Shown here piece by piece: positions 16,534-26,249 of a stretch of DNA of 64,000 nt. Both the position numbers and the translations under genes were made by a program. The stretch covers positions 1 through 64,000 of the forward strand of contig NZ_JAQRMY010000002.1 of assembly GCF_028613635.1 (NCBI RefSeq). Direction: 5' to 3'. Position 1 is the first letter of the stretch. Every line of letters starts with the position of its first letter. The notes under the pieces are model-generated. The model ran no database searches and was not told the origin of the DNA. It worked only from the letters and a program-made list of their open reading frames with translations. This stretch comes from Devosia sp. ZB163 (lineage in GTDB: Bacteria > Pseudomonadota > Alphaproteobacteria > Rhizobiales > Devosiaceae).

Positions 16534-18618
16534 TTATGCCAATCCCACGCAGGAAAGGGCAAAGGCATAGCCGAGCGCGGTTTCCTTGAGCTGGTCGAAG
16601 CGGCCGGACGCTCCGCCATGGCCCGCGCCCATGTGCGTCTTGAGATAGAGGGGAGCGCTGCCGAGCTTGGTAGCGCGGAGCTTGGCGACCCACTTGGCCG
16701 GCTCCCAGTAGGTGACCCGCGGATCGGTGAGGCCGGCCAGCGCGAAGATGGGCGGATACTCGATGGCAGCGACCTGTTCGTAGGGCGCGTAGCCGGCGAT
16801 GCGGTCGTAGGCGGCGCGATCGGTGATGGGGTTGCCCCATTCCGGCCATTCGGGCGGCGTGAGCGGCAGCGTCGCGTCGAGCATGGTGTTCAGCACGTCG
16901 ACAAAGGGCACCTCGGCGATGACGCCGGCCCAGAGATCGGGCCGCATGTTGGCAATGGCGCCCATGAGCAGGCCACCGGCCGAGCCGCCCTCGGCGACGA
17001 TGCGGTGCTTGCTGGTGTATCCGAGCTCGATCAGCGTCTCGGCGGCGGCGATGAAATCGGTGAACGTGTTCACCTTGTGCTCGCGGCGGCCGTTCTTGTA
17101 CCAGGCGTAGCCCTTGTCCATGCCGCCCCGGATATGCGCGGTGGCATGGACGAAGCCACGGTCGACGAGGCTGAGCTTGCCCACCGAGAAACCGGCGGGC
17201 ATGGCCATGCCATAGGCGCCGTAGCCATAGAGCAGGGCAGGGGCGGAGCCGTCGAGCTTGAGGCCCTTGCGGTAGAGCAGCGTCACCGGCACGCGCTCGC
17301 CGTCCTTGGCCGTGGCGAAGATGCGCTTTGTCTCGTAGTCGGCCGGGTTGTGCCCGGACGGGACCTCCTGCTCCTTGAGCAGGGTGCGCTCGCGCGTCAC
17401 GAGGTCGAGGTCGTAGGTCCGCGACGGGGTCGTCGGCGACGAATAGGTGAAGCGGATGGTCCGGGTGTCGAACTCGTAGCCGGCCGACATACCGAGGGCA
17501 TAGGCCTCCTCGTCGAACTTCACCGTCCACTCTTCGCCATCGTCGAGGTTGCGCACGACGATGCGCGGCAGGCCTTCGAAGCGCTCGAGGCGCACGAGGT
17601 GGTGCTGGAGCAGGATGATATCGAGGACCAGCACGCCCGGCCGGTGCGGCACGAGGTCGACCCAGTTCTCGGCCGCCGGGTCTTCGGCCGAGACGGTGAC
17701 GATCTTGAAGTCCTCGGCACCCTCGGCATTGGTGAGAATGTAGAAGACGCCGTCGCGCTCCTCGATGTCGTACTCGCGGTCGGTGACGCGCGGCGCAACG
17801 AGGCGCGGAGCACCACCCTTCACGGCGTCGATCAGCCAGAATTCCGATGTCTGGTGGTCGTGCGCGTCGATGACGATGTACTTGCGGTTGAGCGTCTCGT
17901 CGACGCCGACGAAGAAGCCCGGATCCTTCTCCTCGTAGACGATTTCGTCCTCCGACTGCGGCGTCCCCACGATGTGGCGGCGGACGCGGAAGGGCCGGTG
18001 ATTGTCGTCGTACTCGGAATAATAGATGGCCCTGGAATCGGCGGACCAGACGCCACCGCCGGCGATGTCTTCGAGGATCTCGCCCGTATCCTTGCCCGTC
18101 TCCATGTCGCGGATGTGCAGCGTGTAGTACTCGCTGCCCTGGCGGTCCGCGCTCCAGGCGAGCCAGCGATGCGACGGGTCGTGGTCGCCGCCGCCGAAGC
18201 CGAAATAGTCGTCGCCGGCCTCGGCGTTGCAGTCGAGCAGGATCTGCTCCTCGCCGCCGTCGCGCGGCGTGCGCACGAGGATGGGGTACTGCCGTCCCTC
18301 TTCCATGCGCGAGTTGTAGGCCCAGGCGCCATCGGCGGACGGAATGCCGGACTCGTCCTCTTTGATGCGGCCGCGGATCTCGCGGTAGATGGTCTCGGTG
18401 AGCGCCTCGTGCGGTGTCTCGAAAGCCTCGGCGAAATAGGCGTTCTCGGCCTCGACATAGGCCCTGATATCGGCGGGGAGCGTGTCGGGCTCCTGCATGA
18501 CCTGCTGCCAGTTCTCCGCGCGTAGCCAGTGATAGGGATCCTGCCGGGTGATGCCGTGGTTGGTGACGGCGTGCTGGCGGCGTTCGGCTACGGGCGGCGT
18601 GGGAGCGGTGTCGGTCAT
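16534..18618 (-). CDS. ptrB: Oligopeptidase B (S9 family serine peptidase)
   Basis: Cuts short peptides after basic residues in the cytoplasm. The 694-residue protein has an N-terminal beta-propeller (starting near DPYHWLRAEN) and a C-terminal alpha/beta-hydrolase domain. The catalytic Ser is in EGGSAGGLLMG, the His in HMGAGHGGASGR, and the Asp is expected near LAGLTDPRVTYWEP. The ATG at 18618 begins MTDTAPTPPVAERR, matching the family N-terminus. The frame stays open upstream to 19005, but that part is antisense to msrB and not protein-like. Confidence 0.92.
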   Translation of the reverse strand: MTDTAPTPPVAERRQHAVTNHGITRQDPYHWLRAENWQQVMQEPDTLPADIRAYVEAENAYFAEAFETPHEALTETIYREIRGRIKEDESGIPSADGAWAYNSRMEEGRQYPILVRTPRDGGEEQILLDCNAEAGDDYFGFGGGDHDPSHRWLAWSADRQGSEYYTLHIRDMETGKDTGEILEDIAGGGVWSADSRAIYYSEYDDNHRPFRVRRHIVGTPQSEDEIVYEEKDPGFFVGVDETLNRKYIVIDAHDHQTSEFWLIDAVKGGAPRLVAPRVTDREYDIEERDGVFYILTNAEGAEDFKIVTVSAEDPAAENWVDLVPHRPGVLVLDIILLQHHLVRLERFEGLPRIVVRNLDDGEEWTVKFDEEAYALGMSAGYEFDTRTIRFTYSSPTTPSRTYDLDLVTRERTLLKEQEVPSGHNPADYETKRIFATAKDGERVPVTLLYRKGLKLDGSAPALLYGYGAYGMAMPAGFSVGKLSLVDRGFVHATAHIRGGMDKGYAWYKNGRREHKVNTFTDFIAAAETLIELGYTSKHRIVAEGGSAGGLLMGAIANMRPDLWAGVIAEVPFVDVLNTMLDATLPLTPPEWPEWGNPITDRAAYDRIAGYAPYEQVAAIEYPPIFALAGLTDPRVTYWEPAKWVAKLRATKLGSAPLYLKTHMGAGHGGASGRFDQLKETALGYAFALSCVGLA

Positions 18619-18701
18619 GCGGCGGGTTCTAGCTCGGAGAGGAGGGGAAGTCTTGCGGTAGAGCGGCGACGCCGGCCGAAGGAGGCGGCGTCGCCGGTTG
18701 G

Positions 18702-19106
18702 TCAGGAGGCCTCGGGCTCGAACTTGAGGCTGGTGCCGTTCATGCAGTAGCGCTGGCCGGTGGGGTTGGGCCCATCGGGGAAGACGTGGCCGAGGTGAGC
18801 ACCGCAGTTGGCGCAGTGGGCCTCGACCCGGACCATGCCGTGCGAGCGGTCGACGTTCTCGCCGATGGCGCCCTCGATCGGCTTGAAGAAGCTCGGCCAG
18901 CCCGAACCCGACTCGTACTTGGTATCTGACGAAAAGAGCGGGACGCCGCAGGCGGCGCAGTAGTACATGCCGTCGCGCTTCTCCGTGTTGTAGAGGTGCG
19001 ACCACGCCCGCTCGGTGCCATGCTCACGGGCGATGCGGTAGAGGTCGGGGCTGAGCTGCGCCCGCCACTCGTCGTCGGTCTTCTGAACCTTGAAAGTCTC
19101 GCTCAT
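18702..19106 (-). CDS. msrB: Peptide-methionine (R)-S-oxide reductase MsrB
   Basis: Repairs R-methionine sulfoxide in oxidised proteins. The 134 residues include two zinc-binding CxxC pairs (YCAACG and HCANCG), the conserved SGSGWPSFF, and the catalytic Cys in [10 protein letters not shown]. The resolving Cys seen in some MsrB proteins appears absent. The ATG at 19106 has GGAGATTC upstream. No signal peptide. It lies 84 bases upstream of the oligopeptidase gene on the same strand, near sodB, so an oxidative-stress context is plausible. Confidence 0.93.
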   Translation of the reverse strand: MSETFKVQKTDDEWRAQLSPDLYRIAREHGTERAWSHLYNTEKRDGMYYCAACGVPLFSSDTKYESGSGWPSFFKPIEGAIGENVDRSHGMVRVEAHCANCGAHLGHVFPDGPNPTGQRYCMNGTSLKFEPEAS

Positions 19107-19274
19107 GGGGGAATCTCCGTTCGGCGCATGATATGGCGATCGGCGCGCCGATCCGCAAATGCTGCCGTCTCACAAAGCTGTGGTGCAGCGGCGCTTCTGG
19201 CCGGTTTGCCTTGCCGGGGCGGCCCGACTGGCTAAGCTGTCGCAAAATCGAATCCGCAAAGAGGTTTGGAGGCA

Positions 19275-21644
19275 GTGGAGGCAAGGCCGGACATCGCCGT
19301 ACTGATCAGCGTTCTGCTGCCCTTCGTGGCTGCGGCCCTGGTGCCGCTCGTTCACCGGCTGGCTGGCGCCTTTACGGGATGGATCGTGGCGCTGGTGCCG
19401 GCGGCGGGCTTCGTGGCGCTGTGGACGCTGGTTGGGCCGGTCTCGGTCGGGGCGGCCCTGCCGGTCGCCTGGGCGTGGGCGCCCTCATGGGGCATCAGCC
19501 TGAGCTTCCTCGTCGACGGGCTGAGCCTTACCTTCGCGCTGACCATCGCCGGCATCGGCACGTTCATCCTGCTCTATTCGGGCGCCTACCTGAAGGGCCA
19601 TCGGCAGGATCGCTTCCTCGCCTTCCTCCTCGCCTTCATGGGCGCGATGCAGGGTCTGGTGCTCGCCGACAGCCTGATCGCGCTCTACCTCTTCTGGGAG
19701 CTGACTTCGGTCACCTCGTTCCTCCTTATCGGCTTCGACCACACGCGGCAGGCCGCGCGCCGGGCGGCCATCCAGGCGCTGGTGGTGACGGGTCTCGGTG
19801 GACTGGCGCTGCTTGCCGCCGGGGTGCTGATCTACACCATCTCGGGTAGCTGGGAACTGAGCGCCGCCAACGGCCTGCGCGCCCTCGACGTCTACCCGCT
19901 GCTGGTGCTGCTGGTGCTGCTCGCCGCCTTCACCAAGTCGGCGCAATTGCCGTTCCACTTCTGGCTGCCCAACGCAATGGAAGCGCCGACGCCTGTGTCG
20001 GCCTATCTCCACTCGGCGACGATGGTGCAGGCCGGTGTCTATCTCGTCGCGCGAATGACGCCGGAGCTTGGCGGCGAGCTGCTGTGGAACCTGACGCTGA
20101 TGGGGTTCGGCGGCGCGACGATGCTCTGGGGCGCCGTCGCCGCCATTCGCCAGACCGATCTCAAGCAGATGCTCGCGCAGACGACGCTCGCCTCGCTGGG
20201 CCTGCTGATGCTGCTGCTGGGCGTGGGGACCGAGCTCGCCGTGACCGCGGCGGTGCTCTACTTCCTTGCCCATGCGCTCTACAAGGCGGCCCTGTTCCTC
20301 ATCGTGGGCGCCATCGATCACGGCACGGGCACCCGGGACATCACCGCACTGGGCGGGCTGAGGGACACCATGACGGTGACCTTCATCGGCGCCATCATGG
20401 CCTCGGTGGCGATGCTGGGCCTGCCTCCCGTTCTCGGCTTCTTCGCCAAGGAGGAAATGTACGCGGCGCTGGCGCTCGGTCAGTGGCTGCCGCTCGTCGC
20501 GCTGGGGGCCCTGGTGATCGGGAATGCGGTGTTGGGCGCGGTGGGGCTGGTCGTGCTCATCCGCCCGTTCATGGGCGAACTGCTGCCGACGCCGATCGAA
20601 CCGCATGAGGCACCGGTGCCGATGCTGGCGGGGCCGGTGGTGATGGGAGGGCTCGGCATCCTCCTGGGCTTCCTGCCGTCGCTTGTGGGGGGCGCGATAG
20701 TGGCGCCCGCGACGTCCGCGATACTGGGCAGCGCCGTCTACTCCCACCTCAAGCTCGGCATCGACTTCTTCGGCCTGCCGTTCTGGCTCTCCGTCGTCAC
20801 CTGGGCATTGGCGCTGGGGCTCTATTTGCGTGTCGATTTCGCCCGCACGCTCCTGCGTCGCACCGAACTGGCGATCGGCTGGAACTTCGACCGAGGGTTC
20901 GACGCGGTCTATTTCGGCCTCGTGCGCCTCTCGGGCGCCGTGACGCGACTGCTGCACCACGGGCGGCTCGAACTTTACCTCTTCGTGGTCTTCGCGCTGC
21001 TGGCCGCGGCTGCCGTGCTGCCGCTCTGGCTGATGGGCGGACTACCTAGCTGGCCCAGTTCCATCGATGTCCAGTTCTATGAGGCCGGCGTGGCGTTGTT
21101 GGCGGTGGTGGGTGTGGTGACCGTTATCGTCGCCCGAAGCCGGCTCTTCGCCATTCTCGCCCTGGGCGTACAGGGCCTGTCCGTGGCGCTGCTGTTCATC
21201 CTCGTCGGTGCGCCTGATCTCGGCTTTACCCAGTTGATGGTCGAGGTCCTCTCGGTGGTAATCCTCGCCCTCGTCATGACCCGGCTCAACCTCGACGCAG
21301 ATGACAGCCGTCCGTTCGAGGACTGGGTGCGCGACGGATCGCTGGCGCTGCTGGTGGGCGTGGCGGTCACGAGCCTGCTCTGGTCGGTGCTGGAGCGACC
21401 GCTCGACCTCGCGCTTTCGAGGTTCTTTGACGCCAACAGCGTGCCGGTGGCGCACGGGCATAACGTGGTCAACGTCATCCTCGTCGACTTCCGCGGACTG
21501 GATACTCTGGGCGAGATCGCCGTCGTGATGACAGCGGGGATCGCCATTCTCGCGCTCATCCGCGGCCGGAAGCGGCGCCCGCGGGGGGCACCGGTGCCAG
21601 CCGAGGACGTCCCGCTGCCGGCCGGCCGGAAGGAGCTCGCATGA
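19275..21644 (+). CDS. mrpA: Mrp antiporter subunit A (fused A/B type)
   Basis: The largest subunit of the multisubunit Na+(K+)/H+ antiporter, 789 residues with about 20 membrane helices. It is related to complex I subunit NuoL: FYLALFTKSAQ-type helix seen as [20 protein letters not shown], the key Lys region [16 protein letters not shown], and Lys/His in [12 protein letters not shown]. The C-terminal part holds the DUF4040 and MbhE-like regions ([19 protein letters not shown]). GTG at 19275 is the preferred start, with GAGG ten bases upstream; TTG at 19266 is an alternative. First of seven tightly overlapping genes. Confidence 0.9.
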   Translation: MEARPDIAVLISVLLPFVAAALVPLVHRLAGAFTGWIVALVPAAGFVALWTLVGPVSVGAALPVAWAWAPSWGISLSFLVDGLSLTFALTIAGIGTFILLYSGAYLKGHRQDRFLAFLLAFMGAMQGLVLADSLIALYLFWELTSVTSFLLIGFDHTRQAARRAAIQALVVTGLGGLALLAAGVLIYTISGSWELSAANGLRALDVYPLLVLLVLLAAFTKSAQLPFHFWLPNAMEAPTPVSAYLHSATMVQAGVYLVARMTPELGGELLWNLTLMGFGGATMLWGAVAAIRQTDLKQMLAQTTLASLGLLMLLLGVGTELAVTAAVLYFLAHALYKAALFLIVGAIDHGTGTRDITALGGLRDTMTVTFIGAIMASVAMLGLPPVLGFFAKEEMYAALALGQWLPLVALGALVIGNAVLGAVGLVVLIRPFMGELLPTPIEPHEAPVPMLAGPVVMGGLGILLGFLPSLVGGAIVAPATSAILGSAVYSHLKLGIDFFGLPFWLSVVTWALALGLYLRVDFARTLLRRTELAIGWNFDRGFDAVYFGLVRLSGAVTRLLHHGRLELYLFVVFALLAAAAVLPLWLMGGLPSWPSSIDVQFYEAGVALLAVVGVVTVIVARSRLFAILALGVQGLSVALLFILVGAPDLGFTQLMVEVLSVVILALVMTRLNLDADDSRPFEDWVRDGSLALLVGVAVTSLLWSVLERPLDLALSRFFDANSVPVAHGHNVVNVILVDFRGLDTLGEIAVVMTAGIAILALIRGRKRRPRGAPVPAEDVPLPAGRKELA

Positions 21645-22063
21645 GCACGCTCATTTTCCGCACGATCGCGCCGTTGCTGACGGCGGTGATGCTTGTCTTC
21701 TCGGTCTTCGTATTGTTGCGGGGCCATAACGAGCCCGGAGGCGGCTTCATCGGCGGGCTGATCGCAGCCTCGGCTCTTGCCATCTACGGGATGGCGATGG
21801 GTGGGGAGGCTGCGCGCACCGCGCTGAACGTTCATCCCCTCGCCATGGCTGGCTTCGGTCTCGCACTGGCCGGGCTTTCAGGCGTGCTTTCGCTGGCCTT
21901 CGACGTGCCCTTCCTCACCGGCCTGTGGTCGATCTTCGATCTCGATGGCAGCGAGGTCGCACTCTCGACGCCGATGGTTTTCGACATCGGGGTCTACTTC
22001 GTGGTCTTCGGCACGATCGCCGCGGTAGCGCTGGCGCTGGAATCGGACGGGGAGGACGCGTGA
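21641..22063 (+). CDS. mrpB: Mrp antiporter subunit B
   Basis: A 140-residue membrane subunit of the MnhB family with four helices. The signature [19 protein letters not shown] is typical and links this subunit to the C-terminal part of MrpA. The ATG overlaps the mrpA stop by four bases (ATGA), so translation is coupled. Confidence 0.93.
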   Translation: MSTLIFRTIAPLLTAVMLVFSVFVLLRGHNEPGGGFIGGLIAASALAIYGMAMGGEAARTALNVHPLAMAGFGLALAGLSGVLSLAFDVPFLTGLWSIFDLDGSEVALSTPMVFDIGVYFVVFGTIAAVALALESDGEDA

Positions 22064-22440
22064 TGGATCACCTCGTTGCCCTGCTGGCCGGTATCTTCCT
22101 CACCGCCGCGATCTACCTGCTGCTGTCGCGCTCGCTGATCCGCATGCTGCTAGGGCTCGTGCTGCTGGGCAACGGTGTGAACCTCGTAATCCTCGTGTCC
22201 GGCCGGCTCGGCCGCATCGTGCCGCCTATTGTGCCTGAGGGCGCCAAGGTGCCCATGGCCGGCGCCGCCAATCCACTGCCGCAGGCGCTGATCCTCACGG
22301 CCATCGTCATCGGATTTGCCATGTTCGCCTTCCTGCTCGTGCTGGCCTATCGGGCCTACCAGTCGCTCGATGCCGACGACACCGACAAGATGCGCGTCGC
22401 CGAGCCTCGCAACGCGCCCAAGCCACCGATGAGCTACTGA
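22063..22440 (+). CDS. mrpC: Mrp antiporter subunit C
   Basis: A 125-residue subunit related to NuoK of complex I. It has three helices with the conserved LLGLVLLGNGVNLVIL and NPLPQALILTAIVIGFAM. The start codon shares one base with the mrpB stop (TGATG). It forms the core of the ion path with MrpA and MrpD. Confidence 0.93.
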   Translation: MDHLVALLAGIFLTAAIYLLLSRSLIRMLLGLVLLGNGVNLVILVSGRLGRIVPPIVPEGAKVPMAGAANPLPQALILTAIVIGFAMFAFLLVLAYRAYQSLDADDTDKMRVAEPRNAPKPPMSY

Positions 22441-22451
22441 TGGAGGGCGTG

Positions 22452-24017
22452 ATGCAGGACATGGCGATCCATCCCGTCGATTGGCTGGTCATCCTGCCGG
22501 TGGTGCTGCCGCTCCTCGGCGCCGCACTGCTGCTGATGCTGCGCGAGGCAAAGGAAGCGCAGTACTGGATGGCGCTCGGGACTGTGGCCGTGCTCCTCCT
22601 GGGCGACATCGCGCTGGCCACGCGCATCGCGGAGCAGGGGCCGGTGTCGATGACCATGGGCAACTGGCTGCCGCCCTTCGGCATCAGTTTCACCGCAGAC
22701 CTGGTGGGGGCGGTCTTCGCGCTCGCCGCTGCGGGCGTGACGCTGCTGGTACTGGTCTATCTCAGGCTCGACATGCCGGACCGGGCCCGTCGCGATGGGG
22801 TCTATCCGCTGGTCCTGCTGCTGCTCGCCGGCGTCAGTGGCTCCTTCCTCACGGGCGATCTCTTCAACCTCTACGTCTGGTTCGAGGTCATGCTGATTGC
22901 GAGCCTGGGGCTGATGGTGCTGGGCGGGCGCAATAGCCAGCTCGACGCCACGGTCAAGTACGGCTTCCTCAACTTCTTCGCGACGACGATCTTCCTGCTC
23001 TCGCTCGGGTTGACCTACGGCACTCTCGGCACGCTCAACATGGCCGACATCGTCGCCAAGGCCCCCGCCGCGGATCCGGCCGTGATGGCTTCGATCGCGG
23101 CCCTGCTGCTGCTTGCCTTCGGCATGAAGGCAGCCGCCTTCCCGGTGAACGCGTGGCTGCCGGCGAGTTATCACGCGCCGCCGGCCGCCGTGTCGGCGCT
23201 GATGGCGGGGCTGCTCACCAAGGTGGGCGTCTATGCGCTGTTGCGCGCCATGACCATGCTGTTGCCGGCAAGCCGCGAGGTTCTCGAGCCCGTACTGGTC
23301 GTCGTGGCGCTGGGAACGTTGATCCTCGGCCCGCTCGGCGCCATTGCCGAGACCAACCTGCGACGTGCGCTTGGCTTTCTCGTCATCGGCGGCATCGGGG
23401 CGACCGTCACCGGCATCGCGCTGAACAACGAAGCGGGCCTCGCCGGAGCGGCGACCTATGTGCTGCACGCCATGCTGACGATTACCGGCCTCTATCTCGT
23501 CGCCGGGCTGATCGAAGCGATGACCGGCGAAACCGACACGCGGCGCATGGGCGGCCTCTACGCCGCTGCGTCCTTGCCTTCGGTGCTGTTCTTCGTGCTG
23601 ATGCTGGCCGTAGCGGGCGTGCCGCCCTTCCTCGGCTTCTGGCCCAAGCTGCTGCTGGTCGAGGGCGGTATCGCGGGCTGGGCGCCGAATTGGGACGGCT
23701 GGGCGCTCGCCCTGTGGGTCGGCGTGCTGGTCAATGCGTTGCTGACGCTGATCGCGGGAAGCCGGCTCTGGGGGCATATATTCTGGCGGGCGGGGCATGA
23801 GAGCGCCGAGAACGAGGCGCCAAATCCGGACCTGCGCCGCCTCGACCGGCGCGCCACCTGGCTGGGCCTTGCGCCAACCGCTGTGCTGACGCTCGCCGTT
23901 TTCCTGCTCGGCGTCTGGCCCGAGCCGCTCCTAGGCTTTGGCAAGCAGGCGGCTGCGGGGCTGCTCCAGTCTGCCGACTACGTGGCGGCGACCGGTGTTG
24001 CCGGAGGTGAGCCATGA
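22452..24017 (+). CDS. mrpD: Mrp antiporter subunit D
   Basis: A 521-residue subunit related to NuoN/NuoM with about 14 helices. The conserved Glu is in FNLYVWFEVMLIASLGLM, and the Lys segments are GMKAAAFPVNAWLPASYH and LLTKVGVYALLR, all needed for proton transfer in homologues. The ATG at 22452 has GGAGGG five bases upstream, so it was preferred to the ATG at 22440 that overlaps the mrpC stop; the latter would add four residues. Confidence 0.92.
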   Translation: MQDMAIHPVDWLVILPVVLPLLGAALLLMLREAKEAQYWMALGTVAVLLLGDIALATRIAEQGPVSMTMGNWLPPFGISFTADLVGAVFALAAAGVTLLVLVYLRLDMPDRARRDGVYPLVLLLLAGVSGSFLTGDLFNLYVWFEVMLIASLGLMVLGGRNSQLDATVKYGFLNFFATTIFLLSLGLTYGTLGTLNMADIVAKAPAADPAVMASIAALLLLAFGMKAAAFPVNAWLPASYHAPPAAVSALMAGLLTKVGVYALLRAMTMLLPASREVLEPVLVVVALGTLILGPLGAIAETNLRRALGFLVIGGIGATVTGIALNNEAGLAGAATYVLHAMLTITGLYLVAGLIEAMTGETDTRRMGGLYAAASLPSVLFFVLMLAVAGVPPFLGFWPKLLLVEGGIAGWAPNWDGWALALWVGVLVNALLTLIAGSRLWGHIFWRAGHESAENEAPNPDLRRLDRRATWLGLAPTAVLTLAVFLLGVWPEPLLGFGKQAAAGLLQSADYVAATGVAGGEP

Positions 24018-24493
24018 ACCTCGCGCTGTTGACCGTCGTGCTGGCAGTGGGCTGGGCGGCCGCGACCGGCAGCTTCGGCGTGCCCAACCTACTGCTCGGC
24101 GCCGCAGTGGGCGGAGCCTGCCTGTTCGTCGTCCGACAGTTCGTGTCGTCGCCGGGCGTGCTGGGGCGGGCGACGCGGATCGTCGGCCTTGCCGTGACGT
24201 TTGTCGTCGAACTGGTGCTCAGTGCCCTGCGTGTCGCGCGGCTGGTGCTGCGGCCGGATCTCAACGACCACATCCGGCCCGCCATCGTGGCGTTTCCCCT
24301 CACGGCGAAAACGGACGGCGAGATCACGCTCCTCGCCAACCTGATCACGCTGACGCCAGGCACGCTGAGCGTCGATGTCTCGGAGGACCGCCGGCTGCTC
24401 TACATCCACGTCATCCACCTCACCGACCGGGAGGCCTTCATCAAGGAGATCGCCGACGGCTTCGAGCGACAGGTCATGGGAGCTTTCAGATGA
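24014..24493 (+). CDS. mrpE: Mrp antiporter subunit E
   Basis: A 159-residue subunit with two or three N-terminal helices and a cytoplasmic C-terminal domain (LITLTPGTLSVDVSEDRRLLYI), the MnhE signature. The ATG overlaps the mrpD stop by four bases. It is needed for antiporter assembly in studied relatives. Confidence 0.92.
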   Translation: MNLALLTVVLAVGWAAATGSFGVPNLLLGAAVGGACLFVVRQFVSSPGVLGRATRIVGLAVTFVVELVLSALRVARLVLRPDLNDHIRPAIVAFPLTAKTDGEITLLANLITLTPGTLSVDVSEDRRLLYIHVIHLTDREAFIKEIADGFERQVMGAFR

Positions 24494-24795
24494 GCGGCGC
24501 CATGGCACTGCAATGGGCGGGGCTCGCCGCCCTGGGCCTGCTGCTGATCGCAATGTTCGTCACCGTGATTCGGCTGGTGCGCGGGCCCAACCTCGGCGAT
24601 CGCATCCTCGCGCTCGACATGATCAGCCTCTTGGCCGCCGCTTTTATCGCCGGCATTGCCGTTGTGACGGGGTTCTCGCTCTATATCGACATCGCCATCG
24701 CGCTGGCGCTGGTCAGCTTCCTCTCGACAGTCGCGCTGGCGCGCTACCTGCTTGCGCGGGCGAGCCGCAGGTCCCGAACGGAAGAGGCGCCGTGA
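24490..24795 (+). CDS. mrpF: Mrp antiporter subunit F
   Basis: A 101-residue, three-helix subunit of the MnhF family. VRLVRGPNLGDRILALD-type loop is seen as RLVRGPNLGDRILALDMIS, followed by YIDIAIALALVSFLSTVALARYL reduced to its usual form. The ATG overlaps the mrpE stop by four bases, and the next gene starts within its stop codon. Confidence 0.92.
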   Translation: MSGAMALQWAGLAALGLLLIAMFVTVIRLVRGPNLGDRILALDMISLLAAAFIAGIAVVTGFSLYIDIAIALALVSFLSTVALARYLLARASRRSRTEEAP

Positions 24796-25118
24796 TGGCA
24801 GAGTTCGCGCAGTATCTCGCGGCTTTCCTGGTCCTTGCCGGCGCCGGATTTAGCCTGATCGCGGCGATCGGTGTCTTGCGGCTGCCCGATCTCTATACTC
24901 GGCTGCACGCGGCATCGAAGGCTGGAGCAATCGGGGCGGGGCTCGTTTTTCTCGCAGTCGCAGTTGTTTCCCTGGACGGTGCTGTGGTTCTTCGCGCCCT
25001 GCTCGGCATCGTCTTCCTTTTGCTGTCCACTCCGGTTTCCGCGCACCTGCTCGCGCGTGCGGCATTTCGTAGCGGGGAAGAGCCGACTAAGGCGACGACT
25101 GTGGACGATTTGAAGTGA
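24795..25118 (+). CDS. mrpG: Mrp antiporter subunit G
   Basis: The 107-residue final subunit of the Mrp complex (MnhG/PhaG). The diagnostic segment GVLRLPDLYTRLHAASKA is intact. The ATG shares one base with the mrpF stop. The seven genes span 5.8 kb without a gap, which fits co-translation of a complex with fixed stoichiometry used for sodium or alkaline tolerance. No terminator is obvious after it. Confidence 0.93.
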   Translation: MAEFAQYLAAFLVLAGAGFSLIAAIGVLRLPDLYTRLHAASKAGAIGAGLVFLAVAVVSLDGAVVLRALLGIVFLLLSTPVSAHLLARAAFRSGEEPTKATTVDDLK

Positions 25119-25127
25119 TCCGCCAAA

Positions 25128-25196
25128 GCAATTGCACACTATTGCCCGAAACAATCAGTTATACACAGTTGTGACAGTTGCTATTGCGTTTGCAAT
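25128..25196 (+). promoter_or_regulatory. mucR upstream region with repeated ATTGC/GCAAT half-sites
   Basis: An AT-rich island in GC-rich DNA. GCAATTGC at 25128-25135, ATTGC at 25141-25145 and the inverted repeat ATTGC-GTTT-GCAAT at 25183-25196 give five half-sites. Ros/MucR regulators bind AT-rich DNA and usually repress their own gene, so this may be an autoregulatory operator. No convincing sigma-70 promoter could be fixed. Confidence 0.45.
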
Positions 25197-25272
25197 GCAG
25201 CGGTTCTACAGAACCAGTCTCCGGTGAGGATGCCACCTCTTTACCCGGACGTACCGCAGAAAAGGACCCGAA

Positions 25273-25695
25273 ATGAACGATATCATCAGCGGCAATGCCG
25301 CGGCTGACAACGATCTCATCGATCTGAGCGCCGACATTGTCTCCGCTTATGTTAGCCACAATGCGCTGAGCGTCACCGACCTGCCCAAGCTGATTGCCGA
25401 TGTGCACGCCGCGCTCAGGGGCCTGCAGTCCCCGTCGGCCGCCGAACCGGTCGAGGAGCTGAAGCCGGCCGTTCCGATCAAGAAGTCGGTCGCCCCCGAC
25501 TACATCATCTGCCTTGAGGACGGGAAGAAGTTCAAATCCCTCAAGCGGCACCTTCGCACGCACTACAATCTCTCGCCGGAAGAGTATCGCGAGAAGTGGG
25601 GCCTGCCGACCGACTATCCGATGGTCGCCCCGAGCTACTCGGCGACCCGGTCGCGCCTCGCCAAGGACAATGGCCTGGGCCGCAAGGCCGCCTGA
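25273..25695 (+). CDS. mucR: MucR/Ros-family zinc-finger transcriptional regulator
   Basis: A 140-residue regulator with the prokaryotic zinc-finger domain in its second half: ICLEDGKKFKSLKRHLRTHY, then LSPEEYREKWGLP, which is the most conserved signature of the family. The first finger position reads C-x-x-D rather than C-x-x-C, as is usual for MucR. The acidic N-terminal half should mediate oligomer formation. In relatives MucR works as a global silencer that controls exopolysaccharide, motility and cell-cycle genes. The ATG has AGGACCCG upstream. Single gene with terminator. Confidence 0.93.
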   Translation: MNDIISGNAAADNDLIDLSADIVSAYVSHNALSVTDLPKLIADVHAALRGLQSPSAAEPVEELKPAVPIKKSVAPDYIICLEDGKKFKSLKRHLRTHYNLSPEEYREKWGLPTDYPMVAPSYSATRSRLAKDNGLGRKAA

Positions 25696-25720
25696 CGTCC
25701 TGAGAAACTGTCGTATTCGG

Positions 25721-25757
25721 CGTGGCCGCTCCGCAAGGGGCGGCCACGCTGCTTTCT
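25721..25757 (+). terminator. Probable terminator after mucR
   Basis: A 9-base stem (CGTGGCCGC / GCGGCCACG) with a 10-base loop begins 26 bases after the mucR stop. The T-tract (GCTTTCTGG) is weak. Confidence 0.5.
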
Positions 25758-25800
25758 GGGTCTGGTTTCCCTGACTTATCCCCGTGACGCCCATTGCCCG

Positions 25801-25822
25801 ATATAGGAATATCGTCCTATAT
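25801..25822 (+). promoter_or_regulatory. 22-bp perfect inverted repeat before the DnaA-IV-like gene
   Basis: ATATAGGA-ATATCG-TCCTATAT: two 8-base arms around a 6-base spacer, ending 13 bases before the start codon at 25836. The arms overlap TATA-like promoter elements and border the ribosome site GAGGAGG. A dimeric repressor site is likely; the regulator is unknown. Confidence 0.5.
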
Positions 25823-25835
25823 TGAGGAGGCGGCA

Positions 25836-26249
25836 ATGCGTAGTCTCGAGGCGTATGCGGGTGAGGGCCCCGTACTGGTGCGAAAGCGAGCGGGGCGGGT
25901 CCTGCGGTTCGATCGGCGACGGGCCGATCCGCGTGGCTGGCACCTGGCCGAACTGGTTGCGGCAGACCGGCGGATAAGGGTGAGCGAGCTGTTCGGTCCC
26001 GACCGGGGCAAGGCCGAAATCGCTCTCGCCCGGCAGCTGGCAATGTACCTCATGCACACGCATTACAGCCGGATCTACTCGGAAGTAGGCCGTTTCTTCG
26101 GTCGCGACCGCACCACAGTCTCCTATGCCTGCGCCCTGATAGAGGAAATGCGCGAAGACCCTGCCTTCGATGACCGGGTTGGTCGGATTGAACGCGAACT
26201 GGCCGGCGAAGCGACGCAGGAGCAGGAGCTCGCCCATGCAGCGAGCTAG
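25836..26249 (+). CDS. DnaA domain IV-like helix-turn-helix protein
   Basis: A 137-residue protein whose C-terminal half resembles the DNA-binding domain IV of DnaA: ARQLAMYLMHTHYSRIY, then VGRFFGRDRTTVSYAC, in place of the DnaA signature GRDHTTVLHA. There is no ATPase domain. Related proteins occur across Hyphomicrobiales next to a DUF6456 gene, as here. The ATG at 25836 has GAGGAGG upstream and was preferred to an in-frame start at 25794 inside the palindromic region. It may bind DnaA-box-like sequences; the role in replication or transcription is unknown. Confidence 0.72.
   Translation: MRSLEAYAGEGPVLVRKRAGRVLRFDRRRADPRGWHLAELVAADRRIRVSELFGPDRGKAEIALARQLAMYLMHTHYSRIYSEVGRFFGRDRTTVSYACALIEEMREDPAFDDRVGRIERELAGEATQEQELAHAAS

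Noticed and set aside
18619-19005. N-terminal extension of oligopeptidase B to 823 residues
   Set aside because: The extension is antisense-frame reading through msrB and has no domain; the family start fits 18618.
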